This document shows positions 55,653-62,842 of a DNA stretch of 64,000 nt, in pieces (within the stretch, counting starts at the first letter, position 1; the number at the start of each line of letters is the position of its first letter). A model generated the notes under the pieces. It ran no database searches, was not told the DNA's origin, and was given only the letters and a program-made list of their open reading frames with translations. The stretch is from Nocardioides massiliensis (GTDB lineage: Bacteria; Actinomycetota; Actinomycetes; Propionibacteriales; Nocardioidaceae). The stretch is taken from positions 1,550,001 through 1,614,000 of the forward strand of contig NZ_JAUSQM010000001.1 of the NCBI RefSeq assembly GCF_030811215.1. The letters are read 5' to 3'. Position numbers and translations under genes: made by a program.

Positions 55653-56849
55653 CTACGAGAGGTAGGGGTCGAGGAGGTCGAGGACTTCCTGGAGGCAGTC
55701 GTCGAGGGCGCGGCCGGTTGTATCGATCACCAGGTCGGCGTCGGTGGGCTCCTCGTAGGGCGAGGAGATGCCGGTGAACTCCGGGATCTCGCCGGCGCGG
55801 GCCTTGGCGTAGAGGCCCTTCTTGTCGCGGCGCTCGCACTCCTCCAGCGGGGTGGCGACGTGGATGAGGACGAAGTCGCCGCCGGCGTCCTCGACGAACT
55901 GGCGCACCTGCTGGCGGGTCTGGTCGAAGGGGGCGATGGGGGAGCAGATCGCCATGCCGCCGTGGCGGGCGATCTCGGCGGCTACCCAGCCGATGCGGCG
56001 GATGTTGGTCTCGCGGTCCTCCTTGGAGAAGGTGAGGCCGGCCGAGAGGTTGCGGCGGACGATGTCGCCGTCGAGGCTCGTCACGCTCCGGGCGCCGGAC
56101 TCGAGCACGACGTCGGTGAGGGCGCGGGCGATCGTAGACTTGCCGCTCCCCGAGAGGCCGGTGAAGAAAACGACCACCCCTCGGCTCGCCTCGGGCTGCT
56201 CCGTGGACTCTGCGTCGTCCGCGGGAGTCGGGAGCGCCAGGATCTCGCCGGGGGCGTAGGCGGCGACGACCGTCGTGCCGAGGGCGTGATCTGCCTCCGC
56301 ATCGCCGTGCGACGCGAGCGGAACCGCGACCACCGCGGCCGACAACTGTTCAGCGGCCGACAAGGTTGAGCGGATCAAGCCGATCGGGTCTGTGTCGACC
56401 GGCGTGCCGACGCCCGCGAGTGCGAGCAGGGCCACCGGTCGTCCGGCGGCGCGGTCGCGAATGGCCTCGATCTCGCCGCTGGTGAGCGGGGCGGTGACCG
56501 GGACCGTGACGGCGTCCGGGTGCTGCGCGGCAACCTCGACGGGGGTGAGGTAGAGCCGGCGGAACGGACCGACCTCGTTGCGGGCAAGGGTCTCGACCGA
56601 GCCAACGATGCCGGTGCCCGCAGGCGCGGGGTAGGTGGATTCGACCGTTACCCGAGCGATTGGCGTGCCCTCTGGCTCGACCAGCTCGAGGGTGCCGGCC
56701 TCGACCGCGGCGACGCCGACGGCGTCGGGGACGACCAGTGTGAGGACGCCGTCGGCCGACTCGAACCGGGCGGGCGCGAGCGCGCCGACCGCGAAGAGCT
56801 CCAGGTCGTCGAGCTCGCGGGCGGAGGGGCAGTGCTGCGGGAGGCTCAC
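55653..56849 (-). CDS. cysC: Adenylyl-sulfate kinase with an N-terminal ATP-sulfurylase-like extension
   Basis: A 398-residue protein, twice the length of plain CysC (~200). The C-terminal ~190 residues are APS kinase: P-loop FFTGLSGSGKSTIARAL near residue 229, LDGDIVRRNLSAGLTFSKEDRETNIRR, and EECERRDKKGLYAKARAGEI with the lid. The N-terminal ~210 residues resemble a degraded ATP sulfurylase (PUA-like start VSLPQHCPSARELDDLELFAVGAL; RNEVGPFRRLYLTPVEVA), without the HxxH catalytic motif I would expect. It phosphorylates APS to PAPS; the extension may be regulatory. Start GTG 56849 lies 27 bp from the divergent asparaginase start; both may be leaderless. Confidence 0.9.
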   Translation of the reverse strand: MSLPQHCPSARELDDLELFAVGALAPARFESADGVLTLVVPDAVGVAAVEAGTLELVEPEGTPIARVTVESTYPAPAGTGIVGSVETLARNEVGPFRRLYLTPVEVAAQHPDAVTVPVTAPLTSGEIEAIRDRAAGRPVALLALAGVGTPVDTDPIGLIRSTLSAAEQLSAAVVAVPLASHGDAEADHALGTTVVAAYAPGEILALPTPADDAESTEQPEASRGVVVFFTGLSGSGKSTIARALTDVVLESGARSVTSLDGDIVRRNLSAGLTFSKEDRETNIRRIGWVAAEIARHGGMAICSPIAPFDQTRQQVRQFVEDAGGDFVLIHVATPLEECERRDKKGLYAKARAGEIPEFTGISSPYEEPTDADLVIDTTGRALDDCLQEVLDLLDPYLS

Positions 56850-56875
56850 GCGCAGAGTGTGGCAGGGTCGAAGCC

Positions 56876-57844
56876 ATGGAGTCCTCACAGGTGCTGGTCG
56901 AGGTCGTGCGCTCCGGATTCGTCGAGGGACGCCACCGCGGCTCGATCGTCGCGCTGGCTGCGGACGGGTCGGTCGACTGGTCGGTTGGGGACGTCGAAGG
57001 CCCGTTCCTGCCGCGCTCGTGCAACAAGCCGATCCAGGCGCTGGCGCTGCTGCGCGCCGGCTGGGACCCCATCGACGAACGGCACCTCGCGCTCGCCTGC
57101 GCGTCCCACTCCGGCGAGGACTTCCATCTCGCCGGTGTCCGGGAGGTCCTGGCAGGCGCCGGGTTGGATGAATCCGCGCTGCGGACCCCGCCGGACTGGC
57201 CACTCGATGAGGCCGTCCGCGACGACCTGATCCGCGCCGGCGGGGAGAAGGCGCCCGCACTCATGAACTGCTCCGGCAAGCACGCCGCGATGCTGGCGGT
57301 CTGTGTCCAGCGCGGCTGGGACACCGCGACCTACCGGGATCTCGAGCACCCGCTGCAGCAGCTGGTGACCGAGACGTTCGCCGAGCTCACCGGCGAGCCG
57401 ATCGCGCACATGGCCGTCGACGGGTGCGGTCTGCCGCTGCTGGCGACCTCGCTCCGTGGACTCGCCCGCGCCTTCCGGGCCCTCGCGACGGCCACGAGCG
57501 GCCCGGAGCTCCGCGTCGCCGAGGCGATCCGCTCCCACCCGGCGTACGTCAGCGGGTCGACCCGCGACGAGCTGCGACTCCTCGAAGCCGTCCCCGGTGG
57601 GATCGGCAAGAGCGGGGCAGAGGCGAGTCAGGTGTTCGCGTTGCCCGACGGGCGCGCCTGGGCGCTGAAGATCGAGGACGGGGGCGGTCGGGCGCGGCCC
57701 GTCGTCATGGCCGGGGCGCTCGACCGATCGGGGGCCCTCTCCGAGCCCGGTGTCGACGCGGACGCGGTGCGGCAGATTGGACGGGCGCCGCTGCTCGGCG
57801 GCGGGCACGAGGTGGGTGAGCTGCGCCCGTTGTGGGATCGGTGA
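56876..57844 (+). CDS. L-asparaginase II family protein (thermolabile type)
   Basis: A 322-residue protein of the asparaginase II family (PF06089 type, as in Rhizobium etli), unrelated in fold to type I/II enterobacterial asparaginases. PFLPRSCNKPIQALALL, ALACASHSGEDFH with the Ser and Lys-adjacent residues, MNCSGKHAAMLAVC and VDGCGLPLLATSL are the signature blocks. It hydrolyses asparagine to aspartate and ammonia in the cytosol. No signal peptide. It is divergent from cysC with only 26 bp between starts. Confidence 0.9.
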   Translation: MESSQVLVEVVRSGFVEGRHRGSIVALAADGSVDWSVGDVEGPFLPRSCNKPIQALALLRAGWDPIDERHLALACASHSGEDFHLAGVREVLAGAGLDESALRTPPDWPLDEAVRDDLIRAGGEKAPALMNCSGKHAAMLAVCVQRGWDTATYRDLEHPLQQLVTETFAELTGEPIAHMAVDGCGLPLLATSLRGLARAFRALATATSGPELRVAEAIRSHPAYVSGSTRDELRLLEAVPGGIGKSGAEASQVFALPDGRAWALKIEDGGGRARPVVMAGALDRSGALSEPGVDADAVRQIGRAPLLGGGHEVGELRPLWDR

Positions 57845-57944
57845 GGTTTGTCCGGTCCCGCTTCGGGGAGACATTCGAGCAGTGATGCGTTACCGTCTAT
57901 CCGGACCCACAGATCTTTGCCCACCCTCTACGGGGAGTTTGTTT

Positions 57945-58352
57945 ATGAAGAAGACCTTCGTCGCAGCTGCGACCTCGGCCGTCCTGATCGCCTCGCCGGT
58001 CGCGCTGACCATGTCGAGCGCCTCCGCGAACCCCTACGCAGGCTCCGTCCCGACCGCCGGTCAGGCGAAGGTTCCCGCGAAGCCGGTCGCCAAGCGCAAG
58101 CCCGTGCGCGTCAACTTCCGCATCGCCACCGGCGGCAACGGCAAGGCTGCCGCCAAGGTCTTCATGACCATCCGGCACCGCGGCACCGGCCGCATCTGGA
58201 TCATCTCGCGCAACTACCGCGGCGGGGTGGCCAAGTGGCAGTTCGGGCGCAACCTGCCCCGTGGTCGCTACGTGATGAAGATGGAGTACTTCACGCCCAA
58301 CGGCTCGGTGTTCCAGAACGGGCAGCGGATCGTGCGCTTCGCCAAGCGCTGA
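57945..58352 (+). CDS. Small secreted protein of unknown function
   Basis: A 135-residue protein with a signal peptide (KKTFVAAATSAVLIASPVALTMSSASA) and a basic beta-rich mature part (VRVNFRIATGGNGKAAAKVFMTIRHRGTGRIWII ... GRYVMKMEYFTPNGS). No family is recognised; the fold pattern could be a single Ig-like or calycin-like beta sandwich. ATG 57945 follows GGGGAG. A strong hairpin terminator follows the stop, so it is monocistronic. Confidence 0.75.
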   Translation: MKKTFVAAATSAVLIASPVALTMSSASANPYAGSVPTAGQAKVPAKPVAKRKPVRVNFRIATGGNGKAAAKVFMTIRHRGTGRIWIISRNYRGGVAKWQFGRNLPRGRYVMKMEYFTPNGSVFQNGQRIVRFAKR

Positions 58353-58370
58353 TCACCCCCAGCATCGTCG

Positions 58371-58401
58371 GAAGGGCCGCACTCCTCGAGTGCGGCCCTT
58401 C
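58371..58401 (+). terminator. Strong hairpin terminator
   Basis: A perfect 14-bp stem (58371-58384 with 58388-58401, loop CTC) whose second arm ends GCCCTTC, located 18 bp after the small secreted protein stop. Confidence 0.85.
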
Positions 58402-58450
58402 TGCGTGTCCGTGATCCGCGTCGCCAGCTGTGACAGGAGACAATCGCGCC

Positions 58451-60265
58451 GTGCCCGCTGACCTGCAGCCCGAGTCTGGATCCCACGACGCCTCCGGACG
58501 CGCCGCGCGCAGGCGTCGTCGACGCATCGGGTGGAGCATCGGCGGCGGTCTGCTCGTCGTCCTGCTCGCCGTCGCGGCGTACGGCGCGTGGCAGGTGTGG
58601 ACGGTGCGCGGGGACCTCGTCGCGGCGCAGGACCACGCGCGCGAGCTGCAACGAGCTCTGCCTGGGGACGACCCCAGCGCGCGCGAGCGTGCGCTGGAAC
58701 GGATGATCGACCGGGCCTTTGCTGCCCGTGATCGCACCGAGGGTGGGTTCTGGCGTGCGGGTGAGCGGCTGCCGTTCCTCGGCGACGACCTGCGCACCGT
58801 GAGTGAGGTCGCCAACGTGATCGCGGATCTCGCCGAGCGCGGGGCTTCCCCGCTTCTGGGCTCCGCCGCCGGCCTCACGCCTGCATCCTTCGCGCCGTCG
58901 GGTGGGGTGATTCCACTCCAGCCGCTCCGGGATCTCGAGGCGCCGGTCGTCGACGCCGCTCCGGCCTTCGCCGAGGCCAGTGAGCGGGTGCGGGCGCTAT
59001 CGACGGACGGACTGCTCGGACCGGTCGCCACCCAGGTGATCCGTCTGCAGGACGAGCTGCTGCCGGTCACCGACGGGGTGGTCACCGCTGCCCGGGCGTT
59101 GCCCCTGCTGCCCGGCATGCTCGGTGGCGAGGAGGAGCGCAACTACCTCGTGCTGTTCCAGAACAACGCGGAGGCGCGCGCCACGGGTGGCCTCGTGGGC
59201 GCGATGGCGCTCGTGAGCGCCGACGACGGACAGCTGGCGCTCGGGCGGCAGTCAGGTCCGGTCGAGTTCGGCGAGCAGCCAGACCCGGTGCTGCCGCTGA
59301 CCGACGCTGAGCTCACGCTCTATGACGAGCAGCTCGGGACGTACTTCCAGGACGTCAACTTCACGCCGCACTTCCCCCGTAGTGCCGAGCTAGCCCGCGC
59401 CTTTTGGGCGGTGCGTTATGACGACGAGCTCGACGGGGTGTTGTCGATCGACCCGGTGGCGTTGTCGTACCTCCTGCGCGCCACCGGCCCGATCGATGTC
59501 GCAGGCCGGACGATCAGCGCCGACAACGCCGTCGACGTGCTGTTGAACCGGGTCTACGTGGAGATCGAGGACCCGGTGGCGCAGGACGCGTTCTTCTCCG
59601 CTGTCACCGGCGAGGTGTTCAGCGCCCTGACCGATGGTGTCGATGACCCGGGCGCCATGCTCTCCGCGCTCGCGCGTGGTGCGGGGGAGGGGCGGCTCCT
59701 CGTGCACTCCTTCCGTGACGCCGAGCAGGAGCAGCTGGCTGGCACGAAGGTCGCCGGCGAGCTGCGCACTGAGCCTGCCGACGTGCCGTTCGTCGACGTC
59801 TCGGTCAACGACGCGACGGCGTCGAAGATGCAGTACTACCTCGACTACGGCGCACGCGTCACGAGCGAGCGGTGCACTGCCGACGGGGTGCAGGAGCTGT
59901 CGGGCCGGGCGATCTTCCGCTCGATCACGCCGTACGACATGAGCGAGCTGACGCCGAGCGTCACCGGGGGCGGCAACTTCGGCACCGAGCGTGGTTCGCA
60001 GCTCTTGCTCGTGCGTCTGCACGGACCGGTGAATGGCGCCATCAGCGGCGTGCAGGTCGACGGGGTCGCGGCCGAGCCGATCGCGACCGCCGCAGAGCGT
60101 GGCCGGCCAGCTCAGGTGCTCACCGTCCTGCTCGAGCCGCAGCAGGAGGTCGAGGTGACGTGGTCGATGACCACCGGCCCGGGGCAGGCCGGGGACGCGG
60201 CCGTGCGGGTCACCCCTGGCGTGCAGCCGGTGGCCAAGTCGAGTGTGGCTGCGTCGAGCTGCTGA
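58451..60265 (+). CDS. DUF4012 membrane-anchored protein
   Basis: A 604-residue protein: basic cytosolic start (GRAARRRRRRIGW), one membrane helix (GGGLLVVLLAVAAYGAW), a helical segment to ~residue 200, then the DUF4012 core with NYLVLFQNNAEARATGGLVG, DVNFTPHFPRSAELARAFW, GVLSIDPVALSYLLRATGPI and HSFRDAEQEQL. DUF4012 proteins are common in actinobacterial envelope loci; their fold relates to LytR-CpsA-Psr-type chemistry only loosely and the function is unknown. Start GTG 58451 has AGGAGA ten bases upstream; a GTG at 58430 is an alternative. The end overlaps the convergent monooxygenase by 56 bp. Confidence 0.88.
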   Translation: MPADLQPESGSHDASGRAARRRRRRIGWSIGGGLLVVLLAVAAYGAWQVWTVRGDLVAAQDHARELQRALPGDDPSARERALERMIDRAFAARDRTEGGFWRAGERLPFLGDDLRTVSEVANVIADLAERGASPLLGSAAGLTPASFAPSGGVIPLQPLRDLEAPVVDAAPAFAEASERVRALSTDGLLGPVATQVIRLQDELLPVTDGVVTAARALPLLPGMLGGEEERNYLVLFQNNAEARATGGLVGAMALVSADDGQLALGRQSGPVEFGEQPDPVLPLTDAELTLYDEQLGTYFQDVNFTPHFPRSAELARAFWAVRYDDELDGVLSIDPVALSYLLRATGPIDVAGRTISADNAVDVLLNRVYVEIEDPVAQDAFFSAVTGEVFSALTDGVDDPGAMLSALARGAGEGRLLVHSFRDAEQEQLAGTKVAGELRTEPADVPFVDVSVNDATASKMQYYLDYGARVTSERCTADGVQELSGRAIFRSITPYDMSELTPSVTGGGNFGTERGSQLLLVRLHGPVNGAISGVQVDGVAAEPIATAAERGRPAQVLTVLLEPQQEVEVTWSMTTGPGQAGDAAVRVTPGVQPVAKSSVAASSC

Positions 60266-62027
60266 GGATCGAGCTGCTGAGGATCGTCGCCACGGTCGCT
60301 CCGAGCAGCTCCTGGGCGTGCTCGTCGCCGACGGTCTCCGCGCAGCGCCAGGCGATGTAACCATCGGGGCGGACCAGCAGAGCGCCGCCCTCGGGCATGT
60401 CCCGGCGACGGGCCCAGTCGTGGTAGAGGTCGCGCGTCCCGTCGGCTCCGATCACGACTGCATCGAGGAACGCGAGCGACAGCCGGTCCACGGCGGTGAC
60501 CCACGCAGTCCCTGCGAGGCCCGTGAGGAGCGTGAAGCGACCTTTTCCGACGATGTCGAGGGTGGAGATCCTCCGACCCTGCGCGTCAACCAGCCACACG
60601 TGCGGCAGCTTCGCACCCGGTCGTGTGGTCGCCCGGTGATGGAGGACCGCGTCCTCCGCGTCAGGCTCGTCCCCGGCGTCTCCCTCGGGGACGACGGCTC
60701 CGGAGCGGTAGTGCTGACCGAGCTCGACGCCCAGAGCGTTGAACTCGAAGTTCTTGCGCGCGATGGCTGCCGCCAGGGCGTCGCGGGCTGCGACGCCCTC
60801 CGGCCCGGCTTCGCGCAGGTGGACGATGCTCGGCTGTCCGAGCTTCGCGGCGTCGGGGTCCAGCAGGTCGTTGAGCTCCTGGTAGTCGAGCCGGGACTGG
60901 TTCGCCCGCGCGACCACCTGGCGCCCGACGGGTGCTCGCTCCTCCGAATAGCTGTCGAGCAAGGTCTCGTCCGCCCACCCGCGGACGACGTACGCGAGCT
61001 TCCAGGCGAGGTTGAAGGCGTCCTGGATGCTGGTGTTGGATCCCAGGCCGCTGCTGGGAGGGTGCCGGTGGACCGCGTCGCCGGCGCAGTGCACGCGCCC
61101 GCGGGAGTACTCGGTGGCCCAAGCTTGGTTGACCTGCCACGCCGAGACGTTCTCGACCTGCACCGCCACGTCATGGTTGCCGATCATCTCGCGGATCTTC
61201 CGCTCGGCGGGGGCGTGGTCCAGGTCGGGTGCGTCGTCGAGGTCGTATCCCCACCCGGCGATCCACGTGGTCCAGGGGCGGACGACGCGGAGGGTTCGCA
61301 TGCCGATCTCGCCGAAGGCCGGCGCCAGGATCCGGTGCAGGATGCTCGGCCGGTGGGCGACGAGTGCGGTCAGGTCGGCGTGGAAGCGGGCATAGACCGT
61401 GCCGGCGCGGCCCATGCGTCCCTCGAAGGGCAACCCGATCTGCTCGGCGATGCGCGAGCGAGCGCCGTCGGCGCCGACGAGGAACCGGCTCCGCACGGTG
61501 CTCTGCTGACCGTTCAGCCGGTCGCGGACGGTTGAGGTGACGCCATGCTCGTCCTGGTGGTGGTCGAGGTACTCGACGTTGAACGAGACCTGCGCACCGC
61601 GGACGGCGGCGCCATCCACGAGGATCGGCTCCATCAGCGGCTGGGGGAGATCCAGCAGCGGGCACGGGCTCGCGGTGAGGTAGTCGCTACGGCGGTCGTC
61701 CCCCGTGCCCCAGGTCCGCAGACGGGCCACCTCGTCGCCGGTCAGGCTGGTGGCGAAGACCATGTCGCCCATCAGCTCCCACGGCGTGCCGACCCGTCGG
61801 ACGGCGTCCTCGACGCCGAGATCACGCAGGACCTCCAGCGCACGCTGGTTCGTGATGTGCGCCCGGGGACTGTTGGCGAGCCAGCTCCGTTGGTTGATCA
61901 CTCGCGTGCGGATCCCGTAGGTGGCGAGGGCGAGGGCGGTCGTCGCCCCGGCAGGGCCGGTCCCCACGACGAGCACGTCGGTGTCATACGCGGCGGACCC
62001 GTCGGATCCGGACTCGCTCGTGCTCAT
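60210..62027 (-). CDS. FAD-dependent aromatic monooxygenase (PheA/TfdB type)
   Basis: A 605-residue flavoprotein hydroxylase. VLVVGTGPAGATTALALATYG is the Rossmann FAD loop, FLVGADGARSRIAEQIGLPF the DG motif, and RVHCAGDAVHRHPPSSGLGSNTSIQDAFNLAWKLA the GD FAD/NADPH motif; the C-terminal ~170 residues are the thioredoxin-like domain of phenol-type hydroxylases. It should hydroxylate a phenolic substrate with NAD(P)H and oxygen. ATG 62027 follows GAGGAG. The extreme C-terminus (ILSSSILSSSTQ) arises from a 15-bp tandem duplication at 60255-60284. No pathway partners are adjacent, but a DUF1989 gene and an exporter lie divergent. Confidence 0.9.
   Translation of the reverse strand: MSTSESGSDGSAAYDTDVLVVGTGPAGATTALALATYGIRTRVINQRSWLANSPRAHITNQRALEVLRDLGVEDAVRRVGTPWELMGDMVFATSLTGDEVARLRTWGTGDDRRSDYLTASPCPLLDLPQPLMEPILVDGAAVRGAQVSFNVEYLDHHQDEHGVTSTVRDRLNGQQSTVRSRFLVGADGARSRIAEQIGLPFEGRMGRAGTVYARFHADLTALVAHRPSILHRILAPAFGEIGMRTLRVVRPWTTWIAGWGYDLDDAPDLDHAPAERKIREMIGNHDVAVQVENVSAWQVNQAWATEYSRGRVHCAGDAVHRHPPSSGLGSNTSIQDAFNLAWKLAYVVRGWADETLLDSYSEERAPVGRQVVARANQSRLDYQELNDLLDPDAAKLGQPSIVHLREAGPEGVAARDALAAAIARKNFEFNALGVELGQHYRSGAVVPEGDAGDEPDAEDAVLHHRATTRPGAKLPHVWLVDAQGRRISTLDIVGKGRFTLLTGLAGTAWVTAVDRLSLAFLDAVVIGADGTRDLYHDWARRRDMPEGGALLVRPDGYIAWRCAETVGDEHAQELLGATVATILSSSILSSSTQPHSTWPPAARQG
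60255..60284. repeat. 15-bp tandem duplication at convergent gene ends
   Basis: CGAGCTGCTGAGGAT occurs twice in direct succession, overlapping the DUF4012 stop and the last codons of the monooxygenase. It gives two in-frame TGA codons for the first gene. Confidence 0.85.
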
Positions 62028-62162
62028 TGATCCCACTCCTCGACGTCGCGCCGCGCGTTCGGAGTGGTCGATCGTCGCATCGACCAGCACACCCGGCCCC
62101 GGGGTGTTCCGTCGCCCGGGACAACACCCCGTCGCGGCGGCGAATGCGGCTAAGCCTTGAGG

Positions 62163-62759
62163 ATGGACATCGACGTCGTCATTCCGCCGCGGGGGTTCCT
62201 GCGGGCTCGCCTCGTCCCGGCGGGCGCATGCCTGCGCATCACCGATCTGGGGGGTCGACAGGCGGTCGACGTGATGCTGAGGTCCGCCGCGGACACCCGG
62301 GACTGGTTGTCGTGCATCTTCACGACCCTGCTCAACGGGACCGACCGCATCACGACCGGCCACGTCCTCTACAGCAAGGCGGCCACGCCGCTCGCGACCG
62401 TGACGCAGGACGACGTGGGCCGGCACTGGTTCGGCGGAGGGTTCTGCTCGGAGGAGACGAATCGATTCCGCTACGGGGTGGAGGGCACCATCAACTGCCG
62501 CGACAACCTCGCGGCGAGTCTCGCCGACTGGGTCGGCCATCCGATGGACCTGGAGCTGGACGCCTGCGCGTCGCTGTTCATGGCGATCGCGTACGGCGCC
62601 GGCCGGGTCTCGATCGAGGAGTCCCCGAGCAGGCCCGGCAGCGTGTTCGAGCTCCGCGCCGAGACCGACCTCCTCGTCGGCCTCTCCAACTGCCCGGCCG
62701 ACCGCAACCCCGGCAACGGATTCCAGCCCTCCGAGGTGCGGGTGCAGGTCGGCTCCTGA
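62163..62759 (+). CDS. DUF1989 / urea carboxylase-associated family protein
   Basis: A 198-residue protein with LRITDLGGRQAVDVMLRSA near residue 28, NGTDRITTGHVLYSKA, then FGGGFCSEETNRFRYGVEGTINCRDNL and a C-terminal DLLVGLSNCPADRNPGNGFQPSEVRV with conserved Cys and Asn. These match the urea carboxylase-associated family, which clusters with urea or guanidine amidolysis genes and whose biochemical role is unsettled. ATG 62163 is preferred; TTG 62157 is in frame. No urea carboxylase is in the window, so the neighbourhood role is unclear. Confidence 0.85.
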   Translation: MDIDVVIPPRGFLRARLVPAGACLRITDLGGRQAVDVMLRSAADTRDWLSCIFTTLLNGTDRITTGHVLYSKAATPLATVTQDDVGRHWFGGGFCSEETNRFRYGVEGTINCRDNLAASLADWVGHPMDLELDACASLFMAIAYGAGRVSIEESPSRPGSVFELRAETDLLVGLSNCPADRNPGNGFQPSEVRVQVGS

Positions 62760-62764
62760 CGCTC

Positions 62765-62781
62765 GTCCCGTCGGGCGGGAC
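62765..62781 (+). terminator. Weak hairpin after the DUF1989 gene
   Basis: GTCCCG-TCGGG-CGGGAC forms a 6-bp stem 6 bp beyond the stop; no T run. Confidence 0.4.
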
Positions 62782-62810
62782 GGACCGGCCCCGAAGTGCG
62801 TTCGATTCCT

Positions 62811-62826
62811 GTACCGTACTAAGTAC
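62811..62826. promoter_or_regulatory. TetR-type operator candidate before the MFS gene
   Basis: GTACCGTACTAAGTAC contains the perfect palindrome GTACT-A-AGTAC (62816-62826), 17 bp before the start codon and next to the probable promoter. TetR-family repressors of exporters often bind such GTAC-based repeats. No regulator gene is seen inside the window. Confidence 0.5.
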
Positions 62827-62842
62827 GCGAGGGAGGTGAGAG

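Noticed and set aside
62795-62809. GTTCGATTCC, resembling a tRNA T-loop
   Set aside because: No acceptor, D or anticodon arms could be paired around it; no tRNA cloverleaf is present.
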